Shown here piece by piece: positions 45,618 to 56,045 of a stretch of 64,000 bases of DNA. The DNA comes from Lithobates sylvaticus (lineage: Eukaryota; Chordata; Amphibia; Anura; Ranidae), in assembly GCA_028564925.1 (NCBI GenBank), contig CM053027.1, forward strand, positions 238,469,199-238,533,198. The letters run 5' to 3'. How positions within the stretch are numbered: position 1 is the stretch's first letter; each line of letters begins with the position of its first letter. The translations under genes and the position numbers were made by a program. The notes beneath the pieces were generated by a model. The model was not told the origin of the DNA. It saw nothing but the letters and a program-made list of their open reading frames with translations, and searched no databases.

Positions 45618-46395
45618 CACCAGTGCCTAAGGCACAATTTTTCAGCCCCTGTTTAACAGGGGCGTGTACATACAATTTTTATAAAAAAATGCTTCGCAAC
45701 ACGTGTGACTGCTGTGCTCCAAGTACAGTATCTGTGAGGGGTTGCAGTGTTGTGGCACCAGCACCAGTGCCTAAGGCACAATTTTTCAGCCCCTGTTTAA
45801 CAGGGGCGGGTACTTACAATTTTTTAAAAAAATGCTTCGCAACACATGTGACTGCTGTGCTCCAAGTACAGTATCTGTGAGGGGTTGCAGTGTTGTGGCA
45901 CCAGCACCAGTGCCTAAGGCACAATTTTTCAGCCCCTGTTTAACAGGGGCGTGTACTTACAATTTTTTAAAAAATGCTTCGCAACACGTGTGACTGCTGT
46001 GCTCCAAGTACAGTATCTGTGAGGGGTTGCAGTGTTGTGGCACCAGCACCAGTGCCTAAGGCACAATTTTTCAGCCCCTGTTTAACAGGGGCGTGTACAT
46101 ACAATTTTTATAAAAAAATGCTTCGCAACACGTGTGACTGCTGTGCTCCAAGTACAGTATCTGTGAGGGGTTGCAGTGTTGTGGCACCAGCACCCAGTGC
46201 CTAAGGCACAATTTTTCAGCCCCTGTTTAACAGGGGCGTGTACTTACAATTTTTTAAAAAAAAATGCTTCGCAACACGTGTGACTGCTGTGCTCCAAGTA
46301 CAGTCTCTGTGAGGGGTTGCAGTGTTGTGGCACCAGCACCAGTGCCTAAGGCACAATTTTTCAGCCCCTGTTTAACAGGGGCGGGTAATTACAAA
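45618..46395 (+). repeat. 142-145-bp tandem array, six units, in the hAT 3' region
   Basis: CAGCCCCTGTTTAACAGGGG begins at 45643, 45787, 45930, 46072, 46217 and 46362. Each unit contains the perfect hairpin CCCCTGTTTAACAGGGG, a second short palindrome GTGCCTAAGGCAC, and TGCTTCGCAACACGTGTGAC. The first unit lies 110 bp after the transposase stop. Confidence 0.95.
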
Positions 46396-46890
46396 TCTTG
46401 ATCTAATAGTTCACAGCAGGGCCCATTCCTGCGCCCACCAAGAGTAACTATGAGGGCCTGCAGTCTTGTGGCAACACCGTCCACCACCACCGCCAAAGGC
46501 CCAATTTTTCTGCCCTGTTCATCAGGTGCTTGCAATTACAAATCTTGATCTAATAACTCACAGCAGGGCCCATTCCTGCGCCCACCAAGAGTAACTATGA
46601 GGGCCTACAGTCTTGTGGCAACACCGTCCACCACCACCGCCAAAGGCCCAATTTTTCTGCCCTGTTCATCAGGTGCTTGCAATTACAAATCTTGATCTAA
46701 TAACTCACAGCAGGGCCATTCCTGCGCCCACCAAGAGTAACTGTGAGAGCTTACAGTCTTGTGGCAACACCGTCCACCACCACCACCACCCCAATTTTTC
46801 TGCCCTGTTCAACAGGTGCATGCAATTACAAATCTTGATCTATTAACTCATAGCAGGGCCCATTCCTGTGCCCACCAGTCTTGTGGCTAC
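46396..46890 (+). repeat. 143-147-bp tandem array, about 3.5 units, in the hAT 3' region
   Basis: TCTTGATCTAAT starts at 46396, 46543, 46690 and 46833. Units carry CAGCAGGGCCCATTCCTGCGC and GTCTTGTGGCAACACCGTCC. A distant similarity to the previous array (CAATTTTTCTGCCCTGTTCA against CAATTTTTCAGCCCCTGTTTA) suggests both arrays descend from one sequence. Confidence 0.93.
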
Positions 46891-47742
46891 ACCAACATCT
46901 AATAGGGCAAATTTCTGCAGAGTATATACGCCAGGCCCCTACTTTCAAACATCCAACTTACAAACGACTCCTACTTGCAAATGGAAAGAGAAAACAGGAA
47001 GTGAGAGGAAATCTACCCCTAGGAAGGGAAATTCTATCCTGTTAGATTTAATTTGGGAAAAAGGTATCTCCTCTCTACTGATACTTTATCACCAATCCTT
47101 GTTTCAATTAAAACCCCACTTTTCCAAAAACATTTGTCATTGGGACGGAAAGTGAGGTGACATGTTCTGAACAGATGTGCAAAGACAGCAAATGTTACAG
47201 GGGTGATAACCCCTCCCTATGTTCTCCAAAAAAAGCTTAAAAAAAATAGATTTTTTTGGGATGGAGCTACACTTCATAATGTACCTGTTCAGATTCTACT
47301 TAAGAACAAACCTAAAGCCGCAAGTGGTTTTAAATGGCTTCTTTTTTTTCCTTTACAAATGTCATTTTGTGCAAGGACAGTTCTAAACACGGGAAACACA
47401 TGCCACTTCACAGGCATACTTTAGACACCCCCCAGGTACCATATTTAAAGGAAAATTTCACTTTTTTTTTTTTCACTTTATGCATCATTAAAATGACTGC
47501 TCCCGAAAAAACGTTAGTTTTTAAAAGTTCTTTTTGCATTGATATATGTCCCCTGGGGCAGGACCCGGGTCCCCAAACCTGTTTTATGACATTAACATGC
47601 ATATTGGCCGTTGTAATTAGCACTTTTGATTTCGAACGTTCGCGTCCATTATAACGTATAGGGTTCGAAAATTCGCGCGAACTTTCGGTCGGTTCGAAGG
47701 TTCTGGTGCGAACCGAACCCGGGGGTGTTCGGCTCATCCCTA
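46891..47742 (+). other. hAT 3' terminal region
   Basis: 850 bp from the last array to the right terminus. Bases 47300-47742 match, in inverse, 56182-56640 (TGCCTGTGAAGTGGC against the GCATACT/TAGACACCCCC context, CCCCTGGGGCAGGACCCGGGTCC, CATTATAACGTATAGG). The conserved terminal part is therefore what the non-autonomous relative retains, presumably for transposase recognition. Confidence 0.75.
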
Positions 47743-48246
47743 CCTGTGACCAGTGGCCCTGGCCATAACATCTAGAGCGGTGCATCCTGATCCACATCCC
47801 AATCCTGACTGCTGGTCAGGTGCAAGGCTTTGCCAATTAGGGCACAGAGCACTTTCAGAGCCCTAATTGGACAAAGTAATGATGACTTTCTCTTTTTTTT
47901 TTTATTCTTTATTTTATTCAAATTTATCGTAAACAAGGAAGTAAAAACATTTTCCCTACTCAATAGGGATATACATTAACAAATTTTATTTCCAAACCTT
48001 TATCTACCCTAGTGTTTCTGGGATTCTATACCAGCGGGTTACGCACTTATAGTTCATTTCCACCATCCCATTATTTACTGATGATCCATGTACTAGTTTC
48101 AGGATTTTTCCTACTTCTTGGTTCCTTCCTCATTTCCCCAATTCCCTCTCCAATTTTTTTTATAAATGTCGGAATTTCCAGCTCTTTTACTTCTATCAAG
48201 GTTTTATATATCCTAGATATATTCCCACTTTTTCAATGGTACATAG

Positions 48247-48990
48247 TCACTCTATCAATTTAAGTGCTTCTCCTTCTCTTATTGGATGAGGAAGTGCTGC
48301 TATGAAGTGTTTGAGCTGAAAATACATCCATTCATTAATCTCCAACACATCTTTTTTTATTTTTAATTCTTGTAAAGTGCAAATTTTTCCCCCTTGTGTT
48401 ATATCACATTGTTGTGTGTTTTCTTTTTTAAACCAATTCCCCCCTATCAAACTTTTCTCCCGGTGCAAATAGATTACTTTCTTTTAGTGCCATCAATGGT
48501 GAATTATATTTCCATTTATTTTTCTTGTGTAGTGCATCCCAAATTTTCAATACTATCTGTGTCAATGTGTGTGTATTTTCTCCCAATGTCCTATAGTGTG
48601 GTGGTATCCATATATTCCTCCCTAGTTGTGTGTAAGCCATTATGTGTTCTATATTTACCCACGTTTTCTCATTATTTGGTTTAGCCCATTCCACCACGCC
48701 TGTTAACAGAACCGCCTCGTAGTATTTTTGAAAATCAGGAACATTTAACCCCCCTTGGCTTTTTACTTTCTTCAGAGTTGCCAGAGAGATTCTAGGTTTC
48801 TTATTGTGCCATATTAATTTAGTGATTAAAGTTCTTAATGTTCTAAAATATGCTGGAGGTATATATGGGGAACATCTGAAACTTGTACATGATCTTCGGA
48901 AGTATTATCATCTTTAGGGCGTTAATCCGGCCCATCCATGATAAGGGACATGCTGCTATCCTTTTTATTTCTATTTTTATCTCCTCTAAT
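48247..48990 (-). pseudogene. LINE reverse transcriptase, thumb and C-terminal part
   Basis: Minus-strand pieces continue the LINE protein beyond the MITE: EEIKIEIKRIAACPLSWMGR with INALKMIILPK (about 48860-48990), then further C-terminal pieces at 48428-48697 and 48247-48468 in different frames. These mark the region after the RT palm in L1-like ORF2. Several frame changes show decay. Confidence 0.75.
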
Positions 48991-49360
48991 GCCAGGTACA
49001 CACGACCGGACTTTCGACGGACTGAACTCCGGAGGACTTTTCGACGGAGTTCCGACAAAACAGACTTGCCTACACACGATCACACCAAAGTCTGACGGAT
49101 TTGAACGTGATGACGTACGACCAGACTAGAATAAGGAAGTTCATAGTCAGTAGCCAATTGCTGCCCTTGCGTCGTTGTTTGTCCGTCAGACTAGCATACA
49201 GACAAACTGATTTTTCGACAGGACTCGAGTCCGTCGGAAAAATTTGAAACATGTTCTATTTCTAAAGTCCGTCTGACTTTTGGACAGCAAAGGTCCGACG
49301 AAGCACAAACGATCGAATTGTCCAACGGATTTGTTTCTTTGCTGTCGAAAAGTCCGGTCG
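48988..49360. mobile_element. MITE with CACGACCGGACTTT termini inside the LINE
   Basis: The left end GCCAGGTACACACGACCGGA and right end AAAAGTCCGGTCG (inverse) form the terminal repeats. The right arm is about 13 bp shorter, so that end is slightly truncated. The interior is rich in TCCGTC/GACGGA words. TAAT borders both sides. A TAA-type target suggests PIF/Harbinger, which is tentative. Confidence 0.7.
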
Positions 49361-50410
49361 TAATAATGGGATATAGTTTGCTTGATATATTTCCTCTGGC
49401 AATGCTGTTATTTTAATCCCAACATATTTTATTTCCATCCTCCTCCAAGGGAATGGAAACTCTTGTTGTAGACTCTGTTCCTCTTTCAATTTCATGTTTA
49501 TATTTAATATTTCAGATTTACTCTGGTTGATCTTAAAATTAGATAGATCTCCATATTCCTTTAATGCTTTCATAAGATTGGGCATTGTAATTTGGGGGTT
49601 TGATATATAGAATAATATATCATCTGCAAATGCAGCTAATTTATGCTCCTTTTCTCCGACCTTGAAGCCCCCTATGTCCGTATCCCCCTGCACTGTCGCC
49701 AGGAGAGGTTCCAGCGCCAGCACAAACAGGAGCGGAGACAGGGGACATGCCTGTCTCATCCCGTTATTCATTCTAAAGGGGGGTGACAATGTTCCATTTA
49801 CTTTCACCATGGCTGTAGGACCTTTATATAATGTTTGTATCCACTGCATCATCCTTGGGCCTATCCCCATGCTCTCTAGAGTGCTCATCATGAATCCCCA
49901 GTTTACCCTGTCGAACGCCTTTTCGGCATCTATGGACAGGAGTAGACCAGGGACTCTCCCTTCTTTTATTTTTTGAAGTAACAGAAGTGTTCTTACCCCA
50001 TTATCCCTCCCCTCTATCCTTGGTACAAAGCCCACTTGATCAGGATGGACCAATTCTGTCATTAAATCTTTCATCCTTGTTGCTAGTAACAATGGTATAG
50101 GTCTATAGTTTGAACACTTAGTACTACCTTTGCCTTCTTTTGCTATAATAGTAATTGATGCCAATAAGGCCTGTTTACTCATCTCATACCTTCTTCCCAA
50201 TCCATTCATGTATGTGCACAGCTTTGGGGTCAGGATTTCTTTGAACCTTTTTAAGTATAACGTCGTGTATCCATCTGGCCCTGGACTTTTTCCTGGCGCT
50301 GATTCTTTTAACGCCCGATTAATCTCCTCTACCGTTATTTGTGTTTCTAGGGATATTGCTCTTTCCTCTGTTATCCGGGGGATCCTAGCATTTTTTTAAA
50401 TATTCTTTTG
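49361..50410 (-). pseudogene. LINE reverse transcriptase, N-terminal and palm part
   Basis: Minus-strand frame with RT hallmarks: NYRPIPLL, HPDQVGFVPRI, LSIDAEKAFDRVNW (motif A), GMRQACPLSPLLFVLALEPL (motif B) and LAAFADDILFYI (motif C, FADD). These are typical of the L1/Tx1 superfamily. It continues upstream to the truncation at 50412 and is interrupted on the downstream side by the MITE, after which thumb-region coding resumes at 48990 (LSWMGRINALKMIILPK) and decays toward the 3' end (48247-48697). The copy is not functional because of truncation, the MITE and scattered mutations. Confidence 0.9.
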
Positions 50411-50426
50411 ACTGATGACTTTCTCT

Positions 50427-50644
50427 AACCACAGATCAGTGCTCATAGTCCCACTCCACACTATAACATTTTCCCTCCCATAGGAAGCTTTTTTCATTAT
50501 GTTGGAGTAGATATAGTTAGAGCAGGGCTTAGTTTACTATTAATGAGTTAGTGTGGAACAATCAGCGCAAACCAAAATTCATTAAACTAATAAATGCAAG
50601 CTGAACACAAAAAAGGTAAATCACAAATCCTTCACAGTGTAATA
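50427..50644. other. no gene recognised
   Basis: Flank of the LINE insertion, continuous with 47751-47879 before the LINE arrived. No coding potential or repeat structure is evident. Confidence 0.4.
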
Positions 50645-51282
50645 TAAAAAGAAAAAATGTGCAGCGCTAACAATAAATTAAATTAAATAGCATAAAAGTT
50701 CATATCCGGAGAATACGAAGTGATGTGGATGAGAACACCCAGTGACTGTAAATCATAAATCAAATTTTTTTCCGTGATAAATCCTCCACCATACGGATAA
50801 GGTACTCTTACCAGGTGTGATATGTAGATACGCATGGACCCAATCAGGGATAAATATGTGACACCGATCCGACCAATCCAAGACTCGATCTGAGGCTGTA
50901 TGCTGACCAGGAAAACCCGGGATATCCTTTGGTTGAAGATGCAGCTTCAAGCAAGATGTACTCATACAGGTATATTCCCCAGAATGAAAAAAAGGAAGGG
51001 ATGCAATCTAAGTGTACACTGTATTCTTCTTTTATTAAAAGCAAAGTAAAAAAAATGCTCCCATAAGAGCGGCGCAATGTGTATTCACTCTGAGGCATAC
51101 AAGCCTCTTGGACTCAGAACCATGCAAAATACACTTAGGGCGCAGTTAAAAAATATACAGACGACCAAAGGCTTTACATTTGAAAAGACTGCAGTGTGAA
51201 GCCGCTGTATGCAATGATAGGACGCAGGTGACGTGATGGCTCCTCCCCCGTACGCACGTTACGTCTCCAAGACTTCGTCACC
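50645..51282 (-). repeat. Penelope-like terminal sequence, copy 1
   Basis: It is repeated at the right of the nested hAT element: 50838-51047 recurs in the same orientation at 53950-54158, and 51012-51275 plus 50645-50712 recur inverted at 54156-54545. On the minus strand it contains a hammerhead-like TGACGAAGTC-loop-GAC-GTAAC-GTGCGTAC at 51248-51282. The pattern of direct plus inverted partial copies is like the Penelope structure at 1-6615, though the sequence family differs and no RT is attached. Confidence 0.5.
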
Positions 51283-51408
51283 GCTGACATACATGAATGG
51301 ATTGAGAAGAAGGTATGAGATGAGTAAACAGGCCTTATTGGCATCAATTACTATTATAGCAAAAGAAGGCAAAGATAGTACTAAGTGTTCAAATTATAGA
51401 CCTATACC
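51283..51408 (+). mobile_element. 126-bp LINE fragment
   Basis: This plus-strand stretch (MNGLRRRYEMSKQALLASIT when translated) is nearly identical to the reverse complement of 50093-50209 in the LINE. It sits between two Penelope-like terminal sequences. It ends exactly where the hAT element begins, at CCTATACC. Confidence 0.9.
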
Positions 51409-51639
51409 CAGTGCCGATCCTGACCTCCCTGGGCCCTAAGCAAAATTCTGCTGAGGGGCCCTCTACCTGACCCGTGATGCCGTGAGCCATGTAAACCATT
51501 TGCCATTGCCACACAGTCACACCTGACACTTCAACGCTCCCAATACAATCCTCCCTCCTTTAAACAAAACAGTCAAAGAATAAGTACAATAATATAGAAC
51601 AGACATTATATATTTATCTTTACATAGCTGAGTGTGGAT

Positions 51640-52150
51640 CCCCCACTTACACCAGGGTCCCCAGAGAGCCACCCCTTACACCAGGGTCCCCAGAGAGCCC
51701 CCCTTACACCAGGGTCCCCCCCCTTACACCAGGGTCCCCAGAGAGCCCCCCCCTTACATCAGGGTCCCCAGAGAGCCCCCCTCCTTACATCAGGGTCCCC
51801 AGAGAGCCCCCCCCTTACATCAGGGTCCCCCCAGAGAGCCCCCCCTTACATCAGGGTCCCCAGAGAGCACCCCCCTTACATCAGGGTCCCCAGAGAGCAC
51901 CCCCCTTACATCAGGGTCCCCAGAGAGAACCCCCTTACATTAGGGTCCCCAGAGAGCACCCCCCTTACATCAGGGTCCCCAGAGAGCATCCCTATAAAGC
52001 CCCTCCTTACATCGGGGTCCCCAGAGAGCCCCTCCCTTACACCAGGGTCCCAGAGAGACACCCCTTACATCAGGATCCCCAGAGAGCATCCCTATAAAGC
52101 CCCTCCTTACATCGGGGTCCCCAGAGAGCCCCCCATACATCAGTGTCCTC
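51640..52150. repeat. C-rich 29-bp minisatellite, copy 2
   Basis: About 15 units of CCTTACAYCAGGGTCCCCAG plus AGAGCCCCC, the same family as 32700-33990 but about a third as long, with two units broken by small indels. Confidence 0.93.
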
Positions 52151-52555
52151 AGAGAGCCTCCCTACTTACATCAGGGTCTGCAGCATTGCCCTTTACATCA
52201 GAGTTCCCCCTTGCACTGTAAGGTGGAATCCTGCATACTATGATGTAAAGGGGAACTCTGGGAATGTGGGGAGGACTCTGGTGACCAAAGAAAGAAAACA
52301 CTAAGATAAGGGGGTTTACTGATAAGGGGGAAACCTTTATATCAGTGCCCCCCTTACAATATTGTATTGACCCCCCCCCCCTCAGACTGGCCTGGCGGTG
52401 CTGTCACTGACCCCCTCTCAGGTGCATCATGCAGGGCTCAGTCAGTCGGCTCCAGCTTGGTGGCTCTGGTTTTATCCCATAGTTTCCTCTCCACAGTCCA
52501 TACATGTCTGACTTCTCCCATGACCCCCATCCTGGCTGCGCTCCCTCTCTTGACT

Positions 52556-53620
52556 CAGGGGAGGTCAGAGGCTGCGGATGGGACAGGGGAGGTCAGAGGC
52601 TGCGGATGGGACAGGGGAGGTCAGAGGCTGCGGATAGGACAACAGGAGAGGTCAGAGGCTGTGGGGGAGGGCAACAGGAAAGGTCAGAGGCTGCGAAGGG
52701 GGGGGCAGGAGGTCAGATTCTGCCAGGGGGGGCAGGAGGCCCGAGGCTGCAAAGGGGGGGGGGGGGGGCAGGGGGGGGGACAGGAGGTCCGAGGCTGCAA
52801 AGGGGGCGGACAGGAGGTCCGCGGCTGCGAAGGGGGGGGACAGGAGGTCCGAGGCTGCGAATGGGGGGGACAGGAGGTCCGAGGCTGCGAAGGGGGGGGG
52901 ACAGGAGGTCCGAGGCTGCGAGGGGGGGGACAGGAGGTCCGAGGCTGCAAGGGGGGGGGAAAGGAGGTCCGAGGCTGCGAGGGGGGGACAGGAGGTCCGA
53001 GGCTGCAAAGGGGGTGGGAAAGGAGGTCCGAGGCTGCGAGAGGGGGGGCAGGAGGTCCGAGGCTGCGAAGGGGGGGACAGGAGGTCAGAGGCTGCAGGGG
53101 GGGGACAGGAGGTCAGAGGCTGCAGGGGGCGACAGGAGGTCAGAGGCTGCGAGGGGGGGACAGGAGGTCTGAGGCTGCGAGGGGGGGGGACAGGAGGTCT
53201 GAGGCTGCGAGGGGGGGGGGGACAGGAGGTCTGAGGCTGCAAGGGGGGGGGGGACAGGAGGTCTGAGGCTGCAAGGGGGGGGGACAGGAGGTCTGAGGCT
53301 GCGAGGGGGGGGGGGGAGGCAGGAGGTCTGAGGCTGCGAGGGGGGGGGCAGGAGGTCCGAGTCTGCGAAGGGGGTGGGAAAGGAGGTCAGAGGCTGCGAG
53401 GGGGGGGGGGGGGCAGGAGGTCCGAGGCTGCGAAGGGGGGGGGGGACAGGAGGTCAAAGGCTGCAGGGGGGGGCAGGAGGTCAGAGGCTGCGAGGGGGGG
53501 CAGGAGGTCAGAGGCTGCAAAGGGGGGGGCAGAAGGTCAGAGGCTTTGAGGGGGGAGGGGGGGACAGGAGGTCAGAGGCTGCGAGGGGGAGGGGGCCCAG
53601 GAGGTAAGAGGCTGCGGAGG
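52556..53620. repeat. G-rich AGGTCA/AGGTCC minisatellite, copy 2
   Basis: About 35 units of 27-34 bp, the same family as 34430-35850. The half-site-like AGGTCA alternates with AGGTCC and AGGTCT between blocks. Confidence 0.93.
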
Positions 53621-53672
53621 GGACGTTTTATTTTTAAAAAATGGCGCCACGCGGCGCCATCGTGTCACTGGT

Positions 53673-53862
53673 GCCGCTGCCGCTGTGAGGGCAGCGACGC
53701 CTGAAAAAAAGATGGCCGCGGGGCCGACATGCAACTGCGCATGCGCCAGCGATGTTGCCGCTGCTCGGCAATTTTCGGAAAGGCGGGCGCATGCGCAGTT
53801 GCATGTCGGCCCCGCGGCCATCTTTTTTTCAGGCGCCGCTGCCCTCACAGTGGCGGCAGCGG
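53673..53862. repeat. hairpin with about 75-bp arms at the right end of the hAT-like element
   Basis: 53673-53745 and 53786-53862 are reverse complements (GCCGCTGCC, CGCCTGAAAAAAAGATGGCC, CGGGGCCGACATGCAACTGC, GCATGCGC) with a 40-bp loop. In copy 1 the equivalent place is a collapsed GCGCATGCGCATGCGC, and everything beyond the axis is lost. Confidence 0.92.
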
Positions 53863-53949
53863 CCCCAGGGCCCCCGAGCAGAGCCGATCCGCCGCGGGGC
53901 CCTACGCAGCTTGCGTAGTCCGCGTATAGGGCGGATCGGCTCTGCCTAT

Positions 53950-54545
53950 ACCCAATCAGGGATAAATATGTGACACCGATCCGACCAATCCAAGACTCGA
54001 GCTGAGGCTGTATGCTGACCAGGAAAACCCGGGATATCCTTAGGTTGAAGATGCAGCTTCAAGCAAGATGTACTCATACAGGTATATTCCCCAGAATGAA
54101 AAAAAGGAAGGGATGCGATCTAAGTGTACACTGTATTCTTCTTTTATTAAAAGCAAAGTCTGACGAAGTCTTGGAGACGTAACATGCGTACGGGGGAGGA
54201 GCCATCACGTCACCCGCATCCTATCATTGCATACAGCTGCTTCACACTGCAGTCTTTTCAAATGTAAAGCCTTTGGTCGTCTGTATATTTTTTAACTGTG
54301 CCCTAAGTGTATTTTGCACGGTTCTGAGTCCTAGAGGCTTGTATGCCTCAGAGTGTATACACATCGCGCCACTCTTATGGGAGCATTATTTTTACTTTGC
54401 TTTTAATAAAAGAAGAATACAGTGTATACTTAGATCGCATCCCTTCCTTTTTTTCATTCTGGTCCGTATACATATACATATACAGTCCGGATATGAACTT
54501 TTATGCCGTTTAATTTAATTTATTGTTTGTGCTGCACATTTTTTC
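53950..54545 (+). repeat. Penelope-like terminal sequence, copy 2 (direct part then inverted part)
   Basis: 53950-54158 repeats 50838-51047 directly. 54156-54545 repeats the reverse complement of 51012-51275 and 50645-50712. The join creates local inverted arms (54090-54160 with 54390-54460). A hammerhead-like CTGACGAAGTCTTGGAGACG followed by TAACATGCGTAC begins at 54160, with GTAA in place of the GAAA box. Confidence 0.6.
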
Positions 54546-54895
54546 TTTATATGTTCATTTATTGTGACTCTGAGTGCAGAGTGTTAGTATAGTGTGTGAG
54601 TATACTGTAGTGTCAGTGTAGTGTTAGTATAGTGTGTGAGTATACTGTAGTGTGTTAGTGTAGTGCAGTGTTTAACACAGCATTACATAACATTCAATGC
54701 TGTATACCTTTTTTTGTCTCCTGCCTGCCCCCTTTTTTAAATTGTCAGACACCGTTTTCTTACTGCAACGCTGGTGTGCCCCCCACCCCCCCACCTTTTT
54801 TTTTTTGTAATAGTCTTTATATTTCTGTCCCTTTTCATTCAATAAAGTGTATCCAATCATACATTACCCAGTTTTTAATAAATTTGGGTAATAAG
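54546..54895. other. no gene recognised
   Basis: Contains a short repeat of GTGTTAGTATAGTGTGTGAGTATACTGTA (two and a half times, 54585-54660) and AT-rich sequence ending in AATAAA-containing DNA. No coding region. Confidence 0.4.
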
Positions 54896-55195
54896 ACCCC
54901 CCCCCCCCCCCCCCCCCATCATGTCTGGCAAGCCAACAAGGAGAAGCAGACGTTCCCATGCCATTATGAGGGAACACACAGGGGGACACTGGAGGGAGAG
55001 CACACACACACAGGGGGGAGACTGGAGGGAGAGCGCACACACACACACACACACAGGGGGAGACTGGAGGGAGAGCACACACACACAGGGGGACACTGGA
55101 GGGAGAGCACACACACACAGGGGGGACACTGGAGGGAGAGCACACACAGGGGGACACTGGAGGGAGAGCACACACACGCACACAGGGGAGCTGCG
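54896..55195. repeat. poly-C and CACACA/GGGGGACACTGGAGGGAGAG minisatellite
   Basis: A run of about 20 C (54897-54917) is followed, from 54970, by seven units of CACACAGGGGGACACTGGAG plus GGAGAG with variable CA number (about 28-44 bp). The overlapping open frames are artefacts. Confidence 0.93.
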
Positions 55196-55399
55196 CCGCC
55201 TTGTCTGCTCGGTGCTGTGGCCAGTGGGTGGTGCCGCTGTCACTTGGCGGGGCTGGGCTCCCCCTACTCTAGGCTGATGATGACACAGGGTCAGGCTCAG
55301 TGCACGCTGCGGATGTCACATAGAGGATCGGCCGACCAGCCTGACAACTCACTAATGACTTGGAGATAATTTGCATTGCACCAAAATTCACCACAAGTC
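55196..55399. other. no gene recognised
   Basis: Short flank between the minisatellite and the presumed LTR. No recognisable feature. Confidence 0.3.
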
Positions 55400-56045
55400 A
55401 AGTAGACTCCTATCTTGGGGGCTGAACCTGCCAGATCTCTACCCTCTGGTGCAGGGAGCAAACTAGGGAGCTCAATAGGCGGACCAGATCAGTATTTTAG
55501 CCCCCCTAAAGAGCTCCAATTAAACACATGGGGGACTGGCAGGCAGCCAGTAAGCGTGGAGAAACTGTTACTCAGTGTTCTAAATTACAGTTGTAAATAA
55601 TTTTTCGGATGGACGGTCTGTTGATAGGCATCATGATTAGACTTTTTTTTCTAATATACTATAGCAGAACATCCCAGAGAGAGCCAGGAAAAGTCCTGTT
55701 TGGGGGTTATACATCTCCCAGACTCCTCTCATACACGTTCAGGGATCTCTGATCTAAGGTCCAGTTCGGATCTTGGTTCTCTCCCCCAGGCTAATTTAAA
55801 CTCACTTGAGAAAGACAGCCAGTGCTCTTGGCCTGGGAACCTCAAACAACTTCTGTCTAGGAGAGCAAAAGGTTGGTAAAAGCTATTAAGCTGTGTATGT
55901 GGAAACTGACAAGCTGTAGGCTTGCTAAGCCTGGTAGTTAGGATCTGTAAATATTGTATAGTTAGTGCTGAGACACGGCTAGGTTTTTGTTTGGCTATTT
56001 TTGTTCCTATTTGTTTTTGGAACACTGTACAGCACCTGTATATAT
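55400..56045 (+). repeat. probable 5' LTR (first part) of the Gmr1-like element
   Basis: The sequence ending GGAACACTGTACAGCACCTGTATATAT seems to continue, after a 6 kb insertion, at 62029 with CACAAATAAACACTGC (polyadenylation-like AATAAA) and on to CAGGTTACA at about 62136, directly before the gag leader. TGTATATAT is present on both sides of the insertion (56037-56045 and 62020-62028). The left edge of the LTR is not defined. Inference from structure only. Confidence 0.45.

Larger units (their letters stand above)
37233..47742 (+). mobile_element. 10.5 kb autonomous-type hAT transposon
   Basis: The 8-bp duplication CCTGTGAC lies on both sides (37225-37232 and 47743-47750). Terminal inverted repeats: TAGGGATGGGCC on the left and, inverted, TAGGGATGAGCC on the right. 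The target is a copy of the dispersed repeat at 36140-36275, and removing the element restores that repeat (CCGTCCTGTGAC joined to CAGTGGCCC). In order: hairpin-rich promoter region, 4.6 kb 64/65-bp array, hAT transposase, two 3' arrays (about 144 and 147 bp units), and 850 bp of 3' terminal sequence shared with the element at 56182. Most hAT elements are 2.5-5 kb; the excess here is tandem repeat. Confidence 0.93.
47894..50412 (-). mobile_element. L1-like LINE, 5'-truncated, with a 14-bp target duplication
   Basis: TGATGACTTTCTCT flanks it (47880-47893 and 50413-50426). On the minus strand the 3' end is an A tail (T run at 47894-47903), and the 5' end is truncated within the reverse transcriptase at 50412. 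A MITE of about 370 bp interrupts it at 48988-49360. The long duplication, A tail and 5' truncation are the marks of target-primed reverse transcription. Confidence 0.92.
51409..53944. mobile_element. hAT-like minisatellite element, copy 2 (complete)
   Basis: 8-bp duplication CCTATACC at 51401-51408 and 53945-53952. The termini are CAGTGCCGATCC on the left and CAGAGCCGATCC inverted on the right. Parts: unique 230 bp, C-rich 29-bp array (51640-51980), unique middle (52130-52555), G-rich AGGTCA array (52556-53620), then a 190-bp hairpin (53673-53862) before the right end. It is 2.5 kb, with no transposase, and is the complete counterpart of 32473-35992. Confidence 0.88.

Noticed and set aside
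55729-56025. 98-codon minus-strand frame considered as a gene
   Set aside because: It lies within the presumed LTR of the Gmr1-like element and shows no domain.
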